This document shows positions 12,815 through 23,404 of a stretch of 64,000 nucleotides of DNA, one piece after another. The notes under the pieces are model-generated. The model was not told the origin of the DNA, ran no database searches, and saw nothing but the letters and a program-made list of their open reading frames with translations. Within the stretch, counting starts at the first letter, position 1; every line of letters begins with the position of its first letter. The stretch comes from Microglena sp. YARC (taxonomy: Eukaryota > Chlorophyta > Chlorophyceae > Chlamydomonadales > Chlamydomonadaceae), in assembly GCA_022414725.1 (NCBI GenBank), contig CM039462.1:46633885-46697884 (forward strand), read 5' to 3'. The position numbers were made by a program, and so were the translations under genes.

Positions 12815-13545
12815 AAAAGTTGTCAAATGTTTTGTAGCATATTCTGCTATGAGTACCTACTTACTCCACTACTTCTGAAACTCCTAGCCTCCCTCCTCTC
12901 ACTTTCTCGCATTCTGCATATCAACTATTTCTAGACTATTTGCCCCATTTCCTGCCCGTGACTTCTAATGTGTTCTGGGTTTACTTGCTTAGTGGTTTGA
13001 ATGCCAGCGGTTGACTATAATTCAGATGCCACGTGTCCAGGCTGTCAAGACTATGTGTTCAATCCCACGCACGGCAGGGACACGCCCAGCCGACTCTACA
13101 ACCTCATTGGCAAAACACGAGTCAGAATGCATATCACACTGCGATATCGTAATACGATATTGTATTTGGCAACAAGTGGTGTCCTGGGGGTCCCGAATTA
13201 ATTGCCATAAATGTGGGGAATAAAGCCACATCAAGCTTGTATGCGGCTGACTGAACAAATTCAACCATACCTCTGATTGGTTACATTTCGTGTGCATCAA
13301 CTGCTTGCAAATAAATCCCATCTACAAGACAGTCCAGGCACGTTTAATACTGCTTCAAATTTAACAACCCTACAAAATGTCAATTGTCGTTACTTTGTTG
13401 TAAACAGAGCTACATACATCGATTCAAATAAATTAAATGCAAATGTATTGAATTCAAATGCATACAATGCAAATCAATTAAATGCATTAAATTCAAGTAA
13501 AGGTATATACAACACACTTTTGATTCTATCAAATTAATTAAATAC
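12815..13545. repeat. Duplicated 0.73-kb unique block (copy 1)
   Basis: Homologous to 17968-18715. It contains a 66-codon plus-strand ORF (13001-13201; CPGC near its start). The second copy keeps the frame for about 55 codons (from 18161; CPSC) with a mix of silent and replacement changes. This may be a small zinc-ribbon-like relic or chance. The end of the block is rich in 'attcaaat' and grades into AT-rich DNA. Confidence 0.75.
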
Positions 13546-13802
13546 AGTTTTATTAATTAATTAATTAATTAATACAATTAAATTAATTAAATTGATAATT
13601 CATTTAATATAATTTAATTAATTATGTTATTGATTGATTAATTAATTAATACTTTTAAATTAACCAATCAATTTAACAGAATTTGATTAATTCAGTTTAA
13701 TCATATACTCTATCAATTTAATATAATTAATTTAATTAATTATACAATTATACAATAATAAAATTATACAATTAAATTTTTAATTCAATTAATATTATTT
13801 TA
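13545..13802. repeat. AT-rich TTAATTAA tract
   Basis: About 90% A+T, built from attaatta motifs. Equivalent tract at 18715-18965. No genes seen. Confidence 0.8.
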
Positions 13803-14850
13803 AACATTTTCATTCGGGACGCGCCTCCAGGCGCCCTTTATACCCGAATGAAAAAAAAATCAAAAATTTTGATTGAGGGATTAGCCTGTCAAAACTGTTT
13901 GTGTGTTTGTTTGTTTGTTTGTCCGTGTGTCACAACCTACTTTTCAGGTTTCACTTCAAATCACAAAAAAACAAAACATTATATAAGATATCCCAATTAT
14001 AAGACTTATTGATACCGGAGATATTCTCAAGGGACCACTTATTACATTACATTACATTACATTACATGTTAAAGTCTACTTGACACCGCGAGGGTGTATG
14101 AGACTCTGTGCTTTAAACAAAAAGAAAAAGCACCCACAAAGCAAAAAACCCCATTACATCAGGGGTGTGTCGTGGACAAACAAACCAAACTCCCAACCAC
14201 CGTTTTGGTGGCGTAGGTATTAAACCCCTTAGAGCAGGACCCAGATCTCAACCACTTACAGTGGCGGAGGTAAGAAGCTAACAAATGAGAAGTCTCAAGA
14301 AGAAAAAAAAGGGATAATAAATTACGGTGCCACTAAGCAGTCCAGGGCTTCCTGTCTTGCTCTTCTACAAGTAGAAAGATAGTCGGCTAGGTTGCTCCAA
14401 AAAGACTTATGAGCATCGCAATTCAAGAAAAGGAGCTAAGGTTTGTGCTTTTTGGGCCAAAAGCGACAATTATTGGGTAACATTTGTCATCATTTCAAAT
14501 TCGTACCATCCTATCATGTGCGCATACATAGGTTTGGGAATGGAATTGTCGTCAAAAAATCGAGGCGAAACATGCAAGCATCACAATGAACGAATCATTC
14601 TCCTAGGGCACTTGAGCTATTATTAGCACGGATTTCACCCACAACTCACCCGCAGGGCCGTGCGTGGGGTGGGTCAGGTTGGAAATCAAGCCACGCCAAT
14701 TAACTAAGGTACTCATAATTCTCGTAATGTTAATGTTTCCAGCCTTGCAACTTGCACAATGAGCAATTCCATGGGAAACGAATACAAATCCATTTCACGC
14801 ACTTGCGATCATCGTGCTGCAAACCATGGAGGTAAAAACGTTCGCATGGG
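13803..14850. repeat. Repeat family R1, copy 2 (with insertion)
   Basis: Begins with the imperfect palindrome TTTTCATTCGGG...CCCGAATGAAAA that encloses GACGCGCCTCCAGGCGCCC. It matches copy 1 except for an insertion of about 365 bp at 14041-14405. Confidence 0.8.
14041..14405 (-). mobile_element. SINE-like retroposon inserted in R1
   Basis: Present in R1 copy 2 and absent from copy 1 at the matching point. One end is a run of ATTAC pentamers (14041-14066), which on the minus strand reads as a TAATG-repeat 3' tail typical of retroposons. A possible 5-bp duplication (ACTTA) flanks it. No pol III boxes could be assigned. Confidence 0.45.
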
Positions 14851-15690
14851 CACTTCCGAGGCCGCCAGCGATGGGACGGAATCGGACGCAGAGGGACGCA
14901 TGGCATTCAAGTGAGACGCAGCAAACCTTCTGAAGCTGCGTCTACGACGCAACGGACCCCTCGACGTTCCTTCGACGACGGAGGACGCAGTGTCCTGAAC
15001 AATTCGCCTTGGTCCCACTGGCGTGCCACTGCGATGCTGCCACACTGCAAGTCTGCCACTGCCAGACTGTCGACCGGCCCCCCCACCGGCCCCCCACTAC
15101 ATCCGCAATCATCATCACGTGCACCTGGTCGCCGATCTCAGTCCCGATCAATTCTCAATCCCGATCAATTCTCGATCCCGATCAATTCTCAATACCGACG
15201 TTAGCCTGTCTTCCCTTCGCCTGCCTCTGCTTGCTTGCTGCTGATCACGACGGATTTTCGCCTCACACTACTTGCTGCCGCTTCCGACAATTCTCCTTCC
15301 CGTTAAAATCTCCTTCCAGATCAGCTCCCAATCCCGCTCAATTCACAATCCCGGCGATCGCCTGTCTCCCCTTCCGCCTCCGCCAGGTATCCCACCCACA
15401 CCCACACACCATGTCCAATGCTTCACATGCACTCCCACTCGCACAGGGGTTAGGCCGCATTGAACTCAATCACGTCCACGTCCGAGTTCGGACCTCTCGA
15501 CACTTCCCTTCCCACTTCTACCCACTTCTACACCCCCCCACTCCAATCCCATGTTCCCATCCTCTCGCCCCTATACCCCACGCCAGCGTCCACCCCCGGA
15601 CCTGTCAACCTTTCCTCCCACTCCCGCCCCAGATTTCCCTGGCCTGGGCTTTGCGCCCATTGCCCACACCCTTCCTCACTCCCCAGCCGT
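14850..15690. other. Intergenic region with short tandem repeats
   Basis: GC-richer stretch. Three close copies of 'cccgatcaattctcaat' lie at about 15136-15200, with a weaker echo at 15325-15360. Open frames here do not resemble any family. Confidence 0.5.
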
Positions 15691-16060
15691 CATGGTGTAG
15701 CACAGCATGGTATGATTTGTACCTACATGCACGGTTTATTGGTGTAGTATGGCAAGGTGAAGCATAGCATGGCATGTAATGGTTTAAACATGCCATGCAT
15801 GCATGAATTGTACAATGGTAGTATGGTGTGGTATGGCATGGTGTAGCATAGCATGGTATGGTTTTTATATACATGCATGGTATATTAGTATGGTATGGCA
15901 TGGTGCAACATAGCATGGTTTGTTATGGTTTATACCAACATGCATTGTACAATGGTAGAATGGTGTGTTATGGAATGGTGTAACATAGCATTGTATGGTG
16001 TGTACCTACATGCATGGTATATTGGTATAGTATGGCATGTTGCAGCATAGCGGTCTAAAT
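15690..16060. repeat. Minisatellite of about 75 bp (copy 2)
   Basis: Same TATGG/CATGG units as 10735-10965. Start of the second copy of the 5-kb duplicated block. Confidence 0.8.
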
Positions 16061-16079
16061 GGAAAGGAAGACAGATGGG

Positions 16080-17970
16080 ATCCCTGCTTCGGGTGGCAGT
16101 GCATGCGTAGCCCCTTGTGTGTGCGTGTGTAAGTGTTTGGGTATGTGTGAATGTTTGCATGGGGTTGTCTTGTAGCGCATGGATGGCCTGGTGTGTGTAA
16201 GGGTGAGTGTCTGATTGGGTTTTGTGTGTCGATGGGATTGTCTTGTAGTGCATGGATGGCCATGTATCTGTATCTATGTACGGAAACAGATCTTTGTGGC
16301 AGTGCATGTGTAGCCACTTGTGTGTGCATGTGCCTGGGTTGTCTTGTAGTGCATGGATGGCCAGGTGTATGTATATGGTATGAACAATTCTGTGTGGCAG
16401 TGCATGTGCAGCCAGTTGTTCATTTGTGTGTTTCCATGCGTGAGTGTCGGGGTGTGTTTGTGTGTGCATGGGGTTGTCTTGTAGTGCTTGGATAGCCAGA
16501 TGTTTGGGTATGTGCGTGCACAGTCCTGTGTGGCAGTGCATGGGTAGCCAGATGTGTGTGTATGTGCATGCACAGTGCTGTGTGGCAGTGCTTGGATAGC
16601 CAGATGTGTGCGTATGTGCATGCACAGTGCTGTGTGGCAGTGCATGGGTAGCCAGATGTGTGTGTATGTGCACGCACAGTGCTGTGTGGCAGTGCTTGAA
16701 TAGCCAGATGTGTGCGTATGTGCATGCACAGTGCTGTGTTGCAGTGCATGGATAGCCAGATGTGTGTGCATGTGCGTGCACAGTGCTCTGTGGAAGTGCA
16801 TGGATAGCCAGATGTGTGTGTATGTGCATGCGCAGTGCTGTGTGGCAGTGCTTTGATAGCCTCATGAGTGTGTATGTGCATGCACAGTGCTGTGTGGCAG
16901 TGCTTGGATAGCCAGATGTGTGCGTATGTGCGTGCACAGTGCTGTGTGGCAGTGCATGGGTAGCCAGATGTGTTTGTATGTGCATGCACAGTGCTGTGTG
17001 GCAGTGCTTGAATAGCCAGATGTGTGCGTATGTGCATGCACAGTGCTGTGTGGCAGTGCTTGAATAGCCAGATGTGTGTGCATGTGCGTGCACAGTGCTG
17101 TGTGGAAGTGCATGGATAGCCAGATGTGTGTGTATGTGCATGCGCAGTGCTGTGTGGCAGTGCTTTGATAGCCTCATGAGTGTGTATGTGCATGCACAGT
17201 GCTGTGTGGCAATGCATGGATAGCCACATGTGTGTGTATGTGTGTTCACAGTGCTGCGTGGCAGTGCAGGGTAGCCAGATGTGTGTGTATGTGCTTGCAC
17301 AGTGCTGTGTGGAAGTGCATGTATAGCCAGCTATGTGTGTGTATGTGCGTGTGCAGTGCTGTGTGGCAGTCCTAGGTAGCTGGATGTGTGTGTATGTCCT
17401 TGAGCAGTGCTGTGTGGAAGTGCATGGATAGCCAGATGTGTGTGTATGTGCGTGCACAGTGCTGTGTGGCAGTGCATGGATAAAAATTTGTATTGTGCGT
17501 TTATGCGTGCGTATTTGAGTGTGTTCGTGTTTGCATGGGGTTGTCGTGTAGTGCATGGATAGCCAGATGTGTTTGTATGTAGTAGCACATGGCTGTGCGA
17601 CAATGTATGTGTAGCCAGTTGTTTTGTGTGTGCATGCTTGAGTGGCTGAATGTGTTTGTGTTTTCGTGTGGTAATGTATTGCATGGTTAGCCAGATGTGT
17701 GTGTATGTGCGTGCACAGTGCTGTGTGGCAGTGCATGGATAGCCAGCTATGTGTGTGTATGTGCGTACGCAGTGCTGTGTGGCAGTGCTAGGTAGCCACA
17801 TGTGCATGTTCATGCAAAGTGCTGTGTGGTAATGCATGTATAGCCAGCTATGTGTGTATGTGCGTGCACAGTGCTGTGTCGCAGCGCATGGATAGCCAGA
17901 TGTGTGTGAATGTGCTTGCGTAGTGCTGTGTGGCAGTGCATGGATAGCTAGTTGTCTGTGTATGTGCGTG
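16080..17970. repeat. 52-bp satellite array (copy 2)
   Basis: More regular than copy 1: 'tagccagatgtgtgtg' recurs at 52-base steps, for example 16545 to 16597. Higher-order repeats are evident: the 'ctttgatagcctcatgag' variant at about 16851 recurs at about 17162, a step of roughly 310 bases (six units). Confidence 0.9.
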
Positions 17971-18715
17971 CTCATAAGTTGTCTAATGATTTGTAGCTTA
18001 TTCTGCTATTAGTACCTACTTACTCCACTACTTTTGAAACTCCCAGCCTTCCTCCTCTCACTTCCTCGCATTCTGCATATCAACAATTTCTCGACTATTT
18101 GCCCCATGTCCTGCCCGTGACGTCTAATGTGTTTAGGATTTGGTTGCTCATTGGTTTGAATGCCACCGGTTGACCATAATTCAGATGCTACGTGTCCAAG
18201 CTGTCGAGACTATGTGTTCAATCCTACGCACGCCAGGAACACGCCCAGCCGACTCTACAACATAATTGGCAAAACACATTTCAGACCGCATATCACACTG
18301 CGATCACGTAATACGATATTGTACTAGGTAACAAGCGGCTTGTGTCCTGGGGGTCCCCAATTAATTGCCATACATGTGGGGAATGAAGCCACATCAAGCT
18401 TGTATGCGGCTGACCGAACAAATCCCCCAAAATCAACCATTGCTCTGATTGGTTACATTTTGTGTGCATCAGATGCTTGCAAATAAAGCCCATATACAAG
18501 ACAGTCCAGGCACCTTTAATACCACTTCAAATGTAACAACCCTACAAAATGTTAATTGTCGTTACTTCACAGTAAACAAAGCTACATCCATCGATTCAAT
18601 TCAATTAAATCCAAATATATTGAATTCAAATGAATACAACTCAAATCAATTAAATGCATTCAATTCAAGTCCAAACGATTCAATTTTGATTCTATCAAAT
18701 TAATTAAAAACATAT
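17968..18715. repeat. Duplicated unique block (copy 2)
   Basis: Homologue of 12815-13545 with scattered substitutions and short indels. Confidence 0.75.
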
Positions 18716-18967
18716 TAATTAATGAATTCGTGAATTAATACAATTTAATTAATATAATTAAGTTAAAGTAACAATTAATTAAATATAATTTAATTAATTC
18801 TGTAATTAATTAAATAGTATCAATGACTTTAACAAAAAAGTATTCATTCATTTTAATCGTGTTAATAATTAATTAAACATTTATACAATTATAATAAATA
18901 CAATTATGCAATTAAATCCGAATTAAATCCGAATTAAATTCTTAATTAAATTCATGATTATTTGAAA

Positions 18968-19800
18968 CATTTTCATTCGGGACGCGCCTCCAGGCGCCCT
19001 TTATACCCGAATGAAAAAAATTATTTTTGATTGAGGGATTAGCCTGTCAAAATGTCCGTGTGTGTGTGTGTGTCCGTCACAACCTACTTTTCAGGTTTCA
19101 CTTCAAATCACAAAAAAACGAAACATTATATAAGATATCCCAAATATAAGACATTTTCATTCGGGACGCGCCTCCAGGCGCCCTTTATACCCGAATGAAA
19201 AAATGTATTTTTGATTGAGGGATTAGCCTGTCAAAAATGTCCGTGTGTGTGTGTGTGTCCGTCACAACCTACTTTTCAGGTTTCACTTCAAATCACAAAA
19301 AAACGAAACATTATATAAGATATCCCAAATATAAGACATTTTCATTCGGGACGCGCCTCCAGGCGCCCTTTATTTGAAGAGGGATTAGACCCATTAAAAT
19401 GTCCGTTCGTCCGTGTGTCACAAACCATTGTTTCAGGTTTTATGAAAAACATCAAAAAAATTGAACATTATATATTTTTGATGAATTATAAGACTTATTT
19501 ACACCGGACAAATTCTGACCAGAGCACATATGAGCATCGCAATTCATGAAAAGGAGCTCAGGTTGGGCCAAATAGCTACAATTAACGGTTAACAATTTGA
19601 TTTCAGGGTGTTTTGAGCTAACATTTCAAATTTGAACCACTTAGACATGTGCGCAAACATAAGTTTGGGAGCAGAATTGTCGTCAAAAATTGGAGGCGAA
19701 ACATGTAAGCATCACAATGGACGAAACATTCCCCTCGGGCACTTATGCTATAATCAGCCCACGGACCCCACCTCAGGGCCGTGCGTGGGGCAGGGGCGGT
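18968..19800. repeat. Repeat family R1, copy 3, with 184/185-bp tandem expansion of its start
   Basis: The CATTTTCATTCGGGACGCG start occurs at 18968, 19152 and 19337 (steps of 184 and 185), so the first R1 segment is present as two nearly identical tandem units plus a third that continues into the rest of R1. An AT-rich tract (18715-18967) precedes it. Confidence 0.85.
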
Positions 19801-19870
19801 GGCCACCGGGCGGGGGCGGGGCAGGGGCGGGGCAGGGGCGGGGGCGGGGGCCACCGGGCGGGGGCAGTGG
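19785..19870. repeat. GGGGC-rich tract
   Basis: Iterated 'ggggcggggcagg'-type units on the plus strand with G-quadruplex potential. Sits at the R1 copy 3 end. Confidence 0.7.
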
Positions 19871-19959
19871 CAAGCCACGCCACCTGCCGCTGGCCAAAAG
19901 CCCGTTCAGCAGGACGGGATATACCGTTCACGTCTGGGCTGGGCCGAAACATGCAATAC

Positions 19960-20400
19960 CTTGAACAAATTCCGTAAAATCAACCAGACACGTGATTGGC
20001 CTCATTTTTCTTGCATCAAATTCCTAAAAAAAATCAATCTACATACATGCATTTCATTACATTACAGAAACGTTCAATACTGCTTAAAAATCAACAACCC
20101 TCCAACAACTCTCTTTTTCGTCACCTTGTAGTTAACAATGCTAAATCATCAATCGATTCATTGGAATTCAATTAATTTAAAGCCTCCAGGCGCCCTTCGA
20201 ATTTAATCCAATTCGAATAGTACAATTTAAAGCAATTACATGCATTCAAATCACTTTAATTAAATTAAATGGAAAGGAATACATCGAATTAAAATAACAC
20301 AACATTAAATACAATTCAATTAAATTAATTAAAATACATTGAATTAAGGATCCGAATCATTTCATTCGGGACGCGCCTCCAGGCGCCCTTAATAGAAAGG
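19960..20400. repeat. Degenerate third copy of the duplicated block
   Basis: The order 'cttgcatcaaattcc', 'caatactgcttaaaaatcaacaaccct' (about 20070-20100) and 'atcgattcattggaattc' follows 13290-13500 with many differences. The GC hairpin motif CCTCCAGGCGCCCTT recurs at about 20186 and 20373. Confidence 0.6.
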
Positions 20401-20510
20401 TGACACACTTGAAAGCTCGGGGACAGCTTGTCAAGACACTTGAAACCTTTTGCTTGGCCTCCGCCTCCGGTCCATCCTTAAACCCTAGTAAAGGGAACTG
20501 TATGTTCCGG
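20397..20510 (+). pseudogene. Reverse transcriptase fragment
   Basis: One frame reads LKARGQLVKTLETFCLASAS...LNPSKGNCMF, which resembles the segment after the catalytic YADD box of non-LTR reverse transcriptases (Phe-Cys, Ser-Gly-Leu, Asn, Lys-Ser pattern). The frame breaks after about 20510. Bases 20510-21050 may hold more decayed sequence but nothing assignable. Confidence 0.5.
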
Positions 20511-21309
20511 ACATTTCAGTCAGCGGGGGCCTAGTCTCTGTTCTTATAGCGGGTCCATCATCCCTACAACCAGAAGTTTTTGAACCGCTACGAAAAACAA
20601 ATAGAGGCAGAGAAGAATACTCTTGGAGGACGCTACAAGTTACTACCGTATTCCTTTCTTGGACCAACCTTGGAGAATCTCAATTTATTTTTTTAGATTA
20701 GCAGTAAAGAGAGTACCGTCCTTTGTTCAGTTTCTTTCCCTGTAATAATTATCTTCACATACAAAGTAGATTAGCAGCAATTTTTGAGCCGCTCCTAGGC
20801 AAATAAGCTTTCGCTTGGGGAGCATTATTTGGAAGCTGCATTGCTTTCTATCTGCCCCACTCTTCGACAAAGGCAACGTTGGAAGAGCTCCAGGAGGAGC
20901 GTCAGGGTCCCTGGAGGGAAGCAATGACTCTGAACTAGTCCTAAAGCAACAAGAATTAGGCGAGACAAATTGACAAGACGCATAGCAAATTCGACCAACT
21001 TTAGGTGGAGGAGAACCAAGTGGCCCCTAACGGCGAATATGTGCGAAAACGGCCTTTAGTTGTGGACTGCAGGAGTAAGCTCCATTTTCTTGCTTGATAT
21101 ATTGCTTCTTCGCCGTCTTGCCGTATCACCGTATGGCTTGTACTCCGTGATTTCTATTGTAAAATGCTTGGTAGACCCCCCTAGATGTTGTGGAAGGGGG
21201 TTAGTTTTGGATTAACCGACTATAAATTTGAGCTTGTACTTGGCTGCATGGATTCAGCCAGAAATTGGGCTGCTCGCCGTATGTATACGGCAGTAAAAGC
21301 AATACTATT

Positions 21310-21440
21310 AGTTAAGTGCGCCTACTCTTACGTAGGAGTAGCAACTGAATTCGAACTGAATCCTCGGTGTCACTGGTTTGTGCAGGGAGACCCACCTCAT
21401 GGAGTGAAATTATTTTCGTAACAGAACAAATGAACTATCG
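21310..21440 (+). repeat. Dispersed repeat shared with 53655-53790
   Basis: Shares 'gcctactctt.cgtaggagt', 'gaactgaatcctaggtg' and 'gggagacccacct...tggagtgaaatt' with the minus strand of 53655-53790. Its last part also occurs near 59140 and 59430. Likely a small retroposon family. Confidence 0.6.
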
Positions 21441-21734
21441 GTATTCAAAAGTAAGATGGAAAATATCGCTATTCAATGAAACCAAAGCATATCGATCTAC
21501 GTGTTCGTTCAACAGTTATATAATTATATATTAGATTGTAGTAAGGTCCGCAGGAGGTGGTATGGCAGAGAAATCAGAGAAACCAAAGCACATAGTTCTA
21601 CGGTATGCATCAGGATACATTCCCAATAATATACATCCCAGTGCATGCAAAAAGCATAAGGCTCTGCACATGGTCTCACGCAAATCATGCAGTAAAATCT
21701 GGGTGCTTGCCAGGCGCAATGATCATAGAGTCTA

Positions 21735-22489
21735 GGCTTGTTCAAAAGTATTAGTCATCTTTTAAAATTTGCCACATGTCAACCACCCTCCTAAACCACT
21801 CGAGTGACATTTATGGATATAACACAAATGATGGCTTATATTATGCATGTGTCATTATGTGTTGTGAAGCAATGACTAGGGAGCTGTAAATCAGTTCCTC
21901 CATTTTCCCCCTTGGGATTGTCAAATTAACACGGGTGTTGGGGCATGTCAGAAGTACCCTATATTACACAAGGCACACCAGCCCCAAATGTATTGTTGCC
22001 TCCATAGGTGTACTTGGGGGGTCAGACTGGTAAGCATATTGTGCTACTCTGATGCTGGTGTGTGTCGTGGGCACACACATTAACCTAAATGGGTATGGAC
22101 CCCAGCATGTAGGCCCCTATATGAGCACTTGACCCATTGCATGGAGCTCCATCCTCAATAGTCAGTTCAAATTTGAATGGGTGCCACATGTGCATGCAAG
22201 ATGAGTCTAGTATACCCACCATGTGAGAAACATCTGTATCCCTCCATGCCCAAACACGCTGCGGAGGTCCGGAAAGCGCTGAAGTGTGAAAATAGGTTTG
22301 GAGCCTCGCAATAGATCACCCGGGAAAACGTCACCGCTGGACTTGGCTCGGTTATTAGAGAAAGGTTTTACCTAGCGCTGTAAGTTTGGACCCCGAACTC
22401 CCAGAATGGCACAGTGTGGGTGACGAAATATGTAGACAGGCTCCATAGGTTACTTTATTTCGGAAGCGACTGATACTTTTGAACACACC
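21735..22489. mobile_element. DNA transposon / MITE with 24-bp imperfect terminal inverted repeats
   Basis: The left end GGCTTGTTCAAAAGTATT..GTC (21735-21756) is the inverse of the right end GAC.GATACTTTTGAACACACC (22468-22489), with about four mismatches. TA flanks both ends (21733-21734, 22490-22491), as in Tc1/mariner insertions; a 3-bp GTC flank is the alternative. The interior of 0.7 kb has no recognisable transposase, so it is non-autonomous. Confidence 0.65.
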
Positions 22490-22604
22490 TAGTCTAAGGG
22501 GTGCATGCCGCAGCATACATTTCCAGTCTGGAAGTGTTCAGAGAGACGTAGTGTGATAAACCAATAGCAGGAGTGCAAAAAGCATACGGGTCAACTGTAT
22601 GTAT

Positions 22605-23040
22605 GTGTGTTACAGTCCAGGGGTAGGCCAAGTAGGCTAAAGGGACTTGCCCAACCGCATATGAAGGGCTTTAAACGAAAAAAAAACTGATGAACTGAAC
22701 CCCAAACAACCGTTTAACCAACGGGGGCCCTAAGTTCGTGTAACAGTGATAATTTCAACTACAAGATAACCCCAACCTCAAACAATCAAGGCACACACCA
22801 AACTCTGGTTTAATTTGGGGCTACCTGTGTGCAATTTGGCCAAACCCTACATATCTTATGTATCGGCTGATTGTTTTTTACTTTTTTCTGACTTTGAAAC
22901 AGATTTTCCCTCTAGATGCTTGCAGAAGCCATATATGGGGGGTTGATTCCCGCTAGTAGCTAAATACGGTATCAACTCGGGATGGGGGGAATCACACGCT
23001 CTTCCCCCCTATGCTGTACCACTTAACCACGGAGTCTAGC
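22605..23040 (-). mobile_element. tRNA-derived SINE (copy 1)
   Basis: The minus strand has a tRNA-like head with an A-box-like TGGTTAAGTGG (23029-23019) and a weak B-box about 45 bases on, then a body (about 22760-22613) that shares 'ctaaagggacttgcccaac' and 'aacgggggccct.agttcgtg' with 33190-33335. Two copies with one shared body and tRNA-like heads support a SINE family. Confidence 0.55.
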
Positions 23041-23404
23041 TCAGTACTAAGCCACGCATTGGCCTCTGGGTAACCCAGTGGATCATCTCTCACACGCCCC
23101 CTCAGGACTAGCGTCATTACATTAGAGTGGCATTTCACTCTACTTTAAGCCAGCCTATAACATGGTTGTATATACATACGTCTGCCGGGAATATTCTGTC
23201 CCTAAAATGTAACCCCCCTAAATATGGGTCCATGCTGTTCTTTCTATTATAACACAACTTGATTACAAAGCATTGTGACAAAATGCAACTAACATGTAAC
23301 ACTGTGTAACGTAATGAATGAATGTGTTGCGTTCTGTACTAAGCTGCATCTCAACTTGCACCTTTTTTGTAATACAGGCATCTTGCTCTCTCTACTATAT
23401 AGAC

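Noticed and set aside
11106..12826. Long minus-strand ORFs rich in His, Thr and Ala (up to 326 codons)
   Set aside because: They are read-through of the 52-bp satellite, which has no stop on that strand in any frame; overlapping frames all give the same kind of peptide.
15930..17975. Minus-strand ORFs of 456 and 438 codons
   Set aside because: Same artefact in the second 52-bp array.
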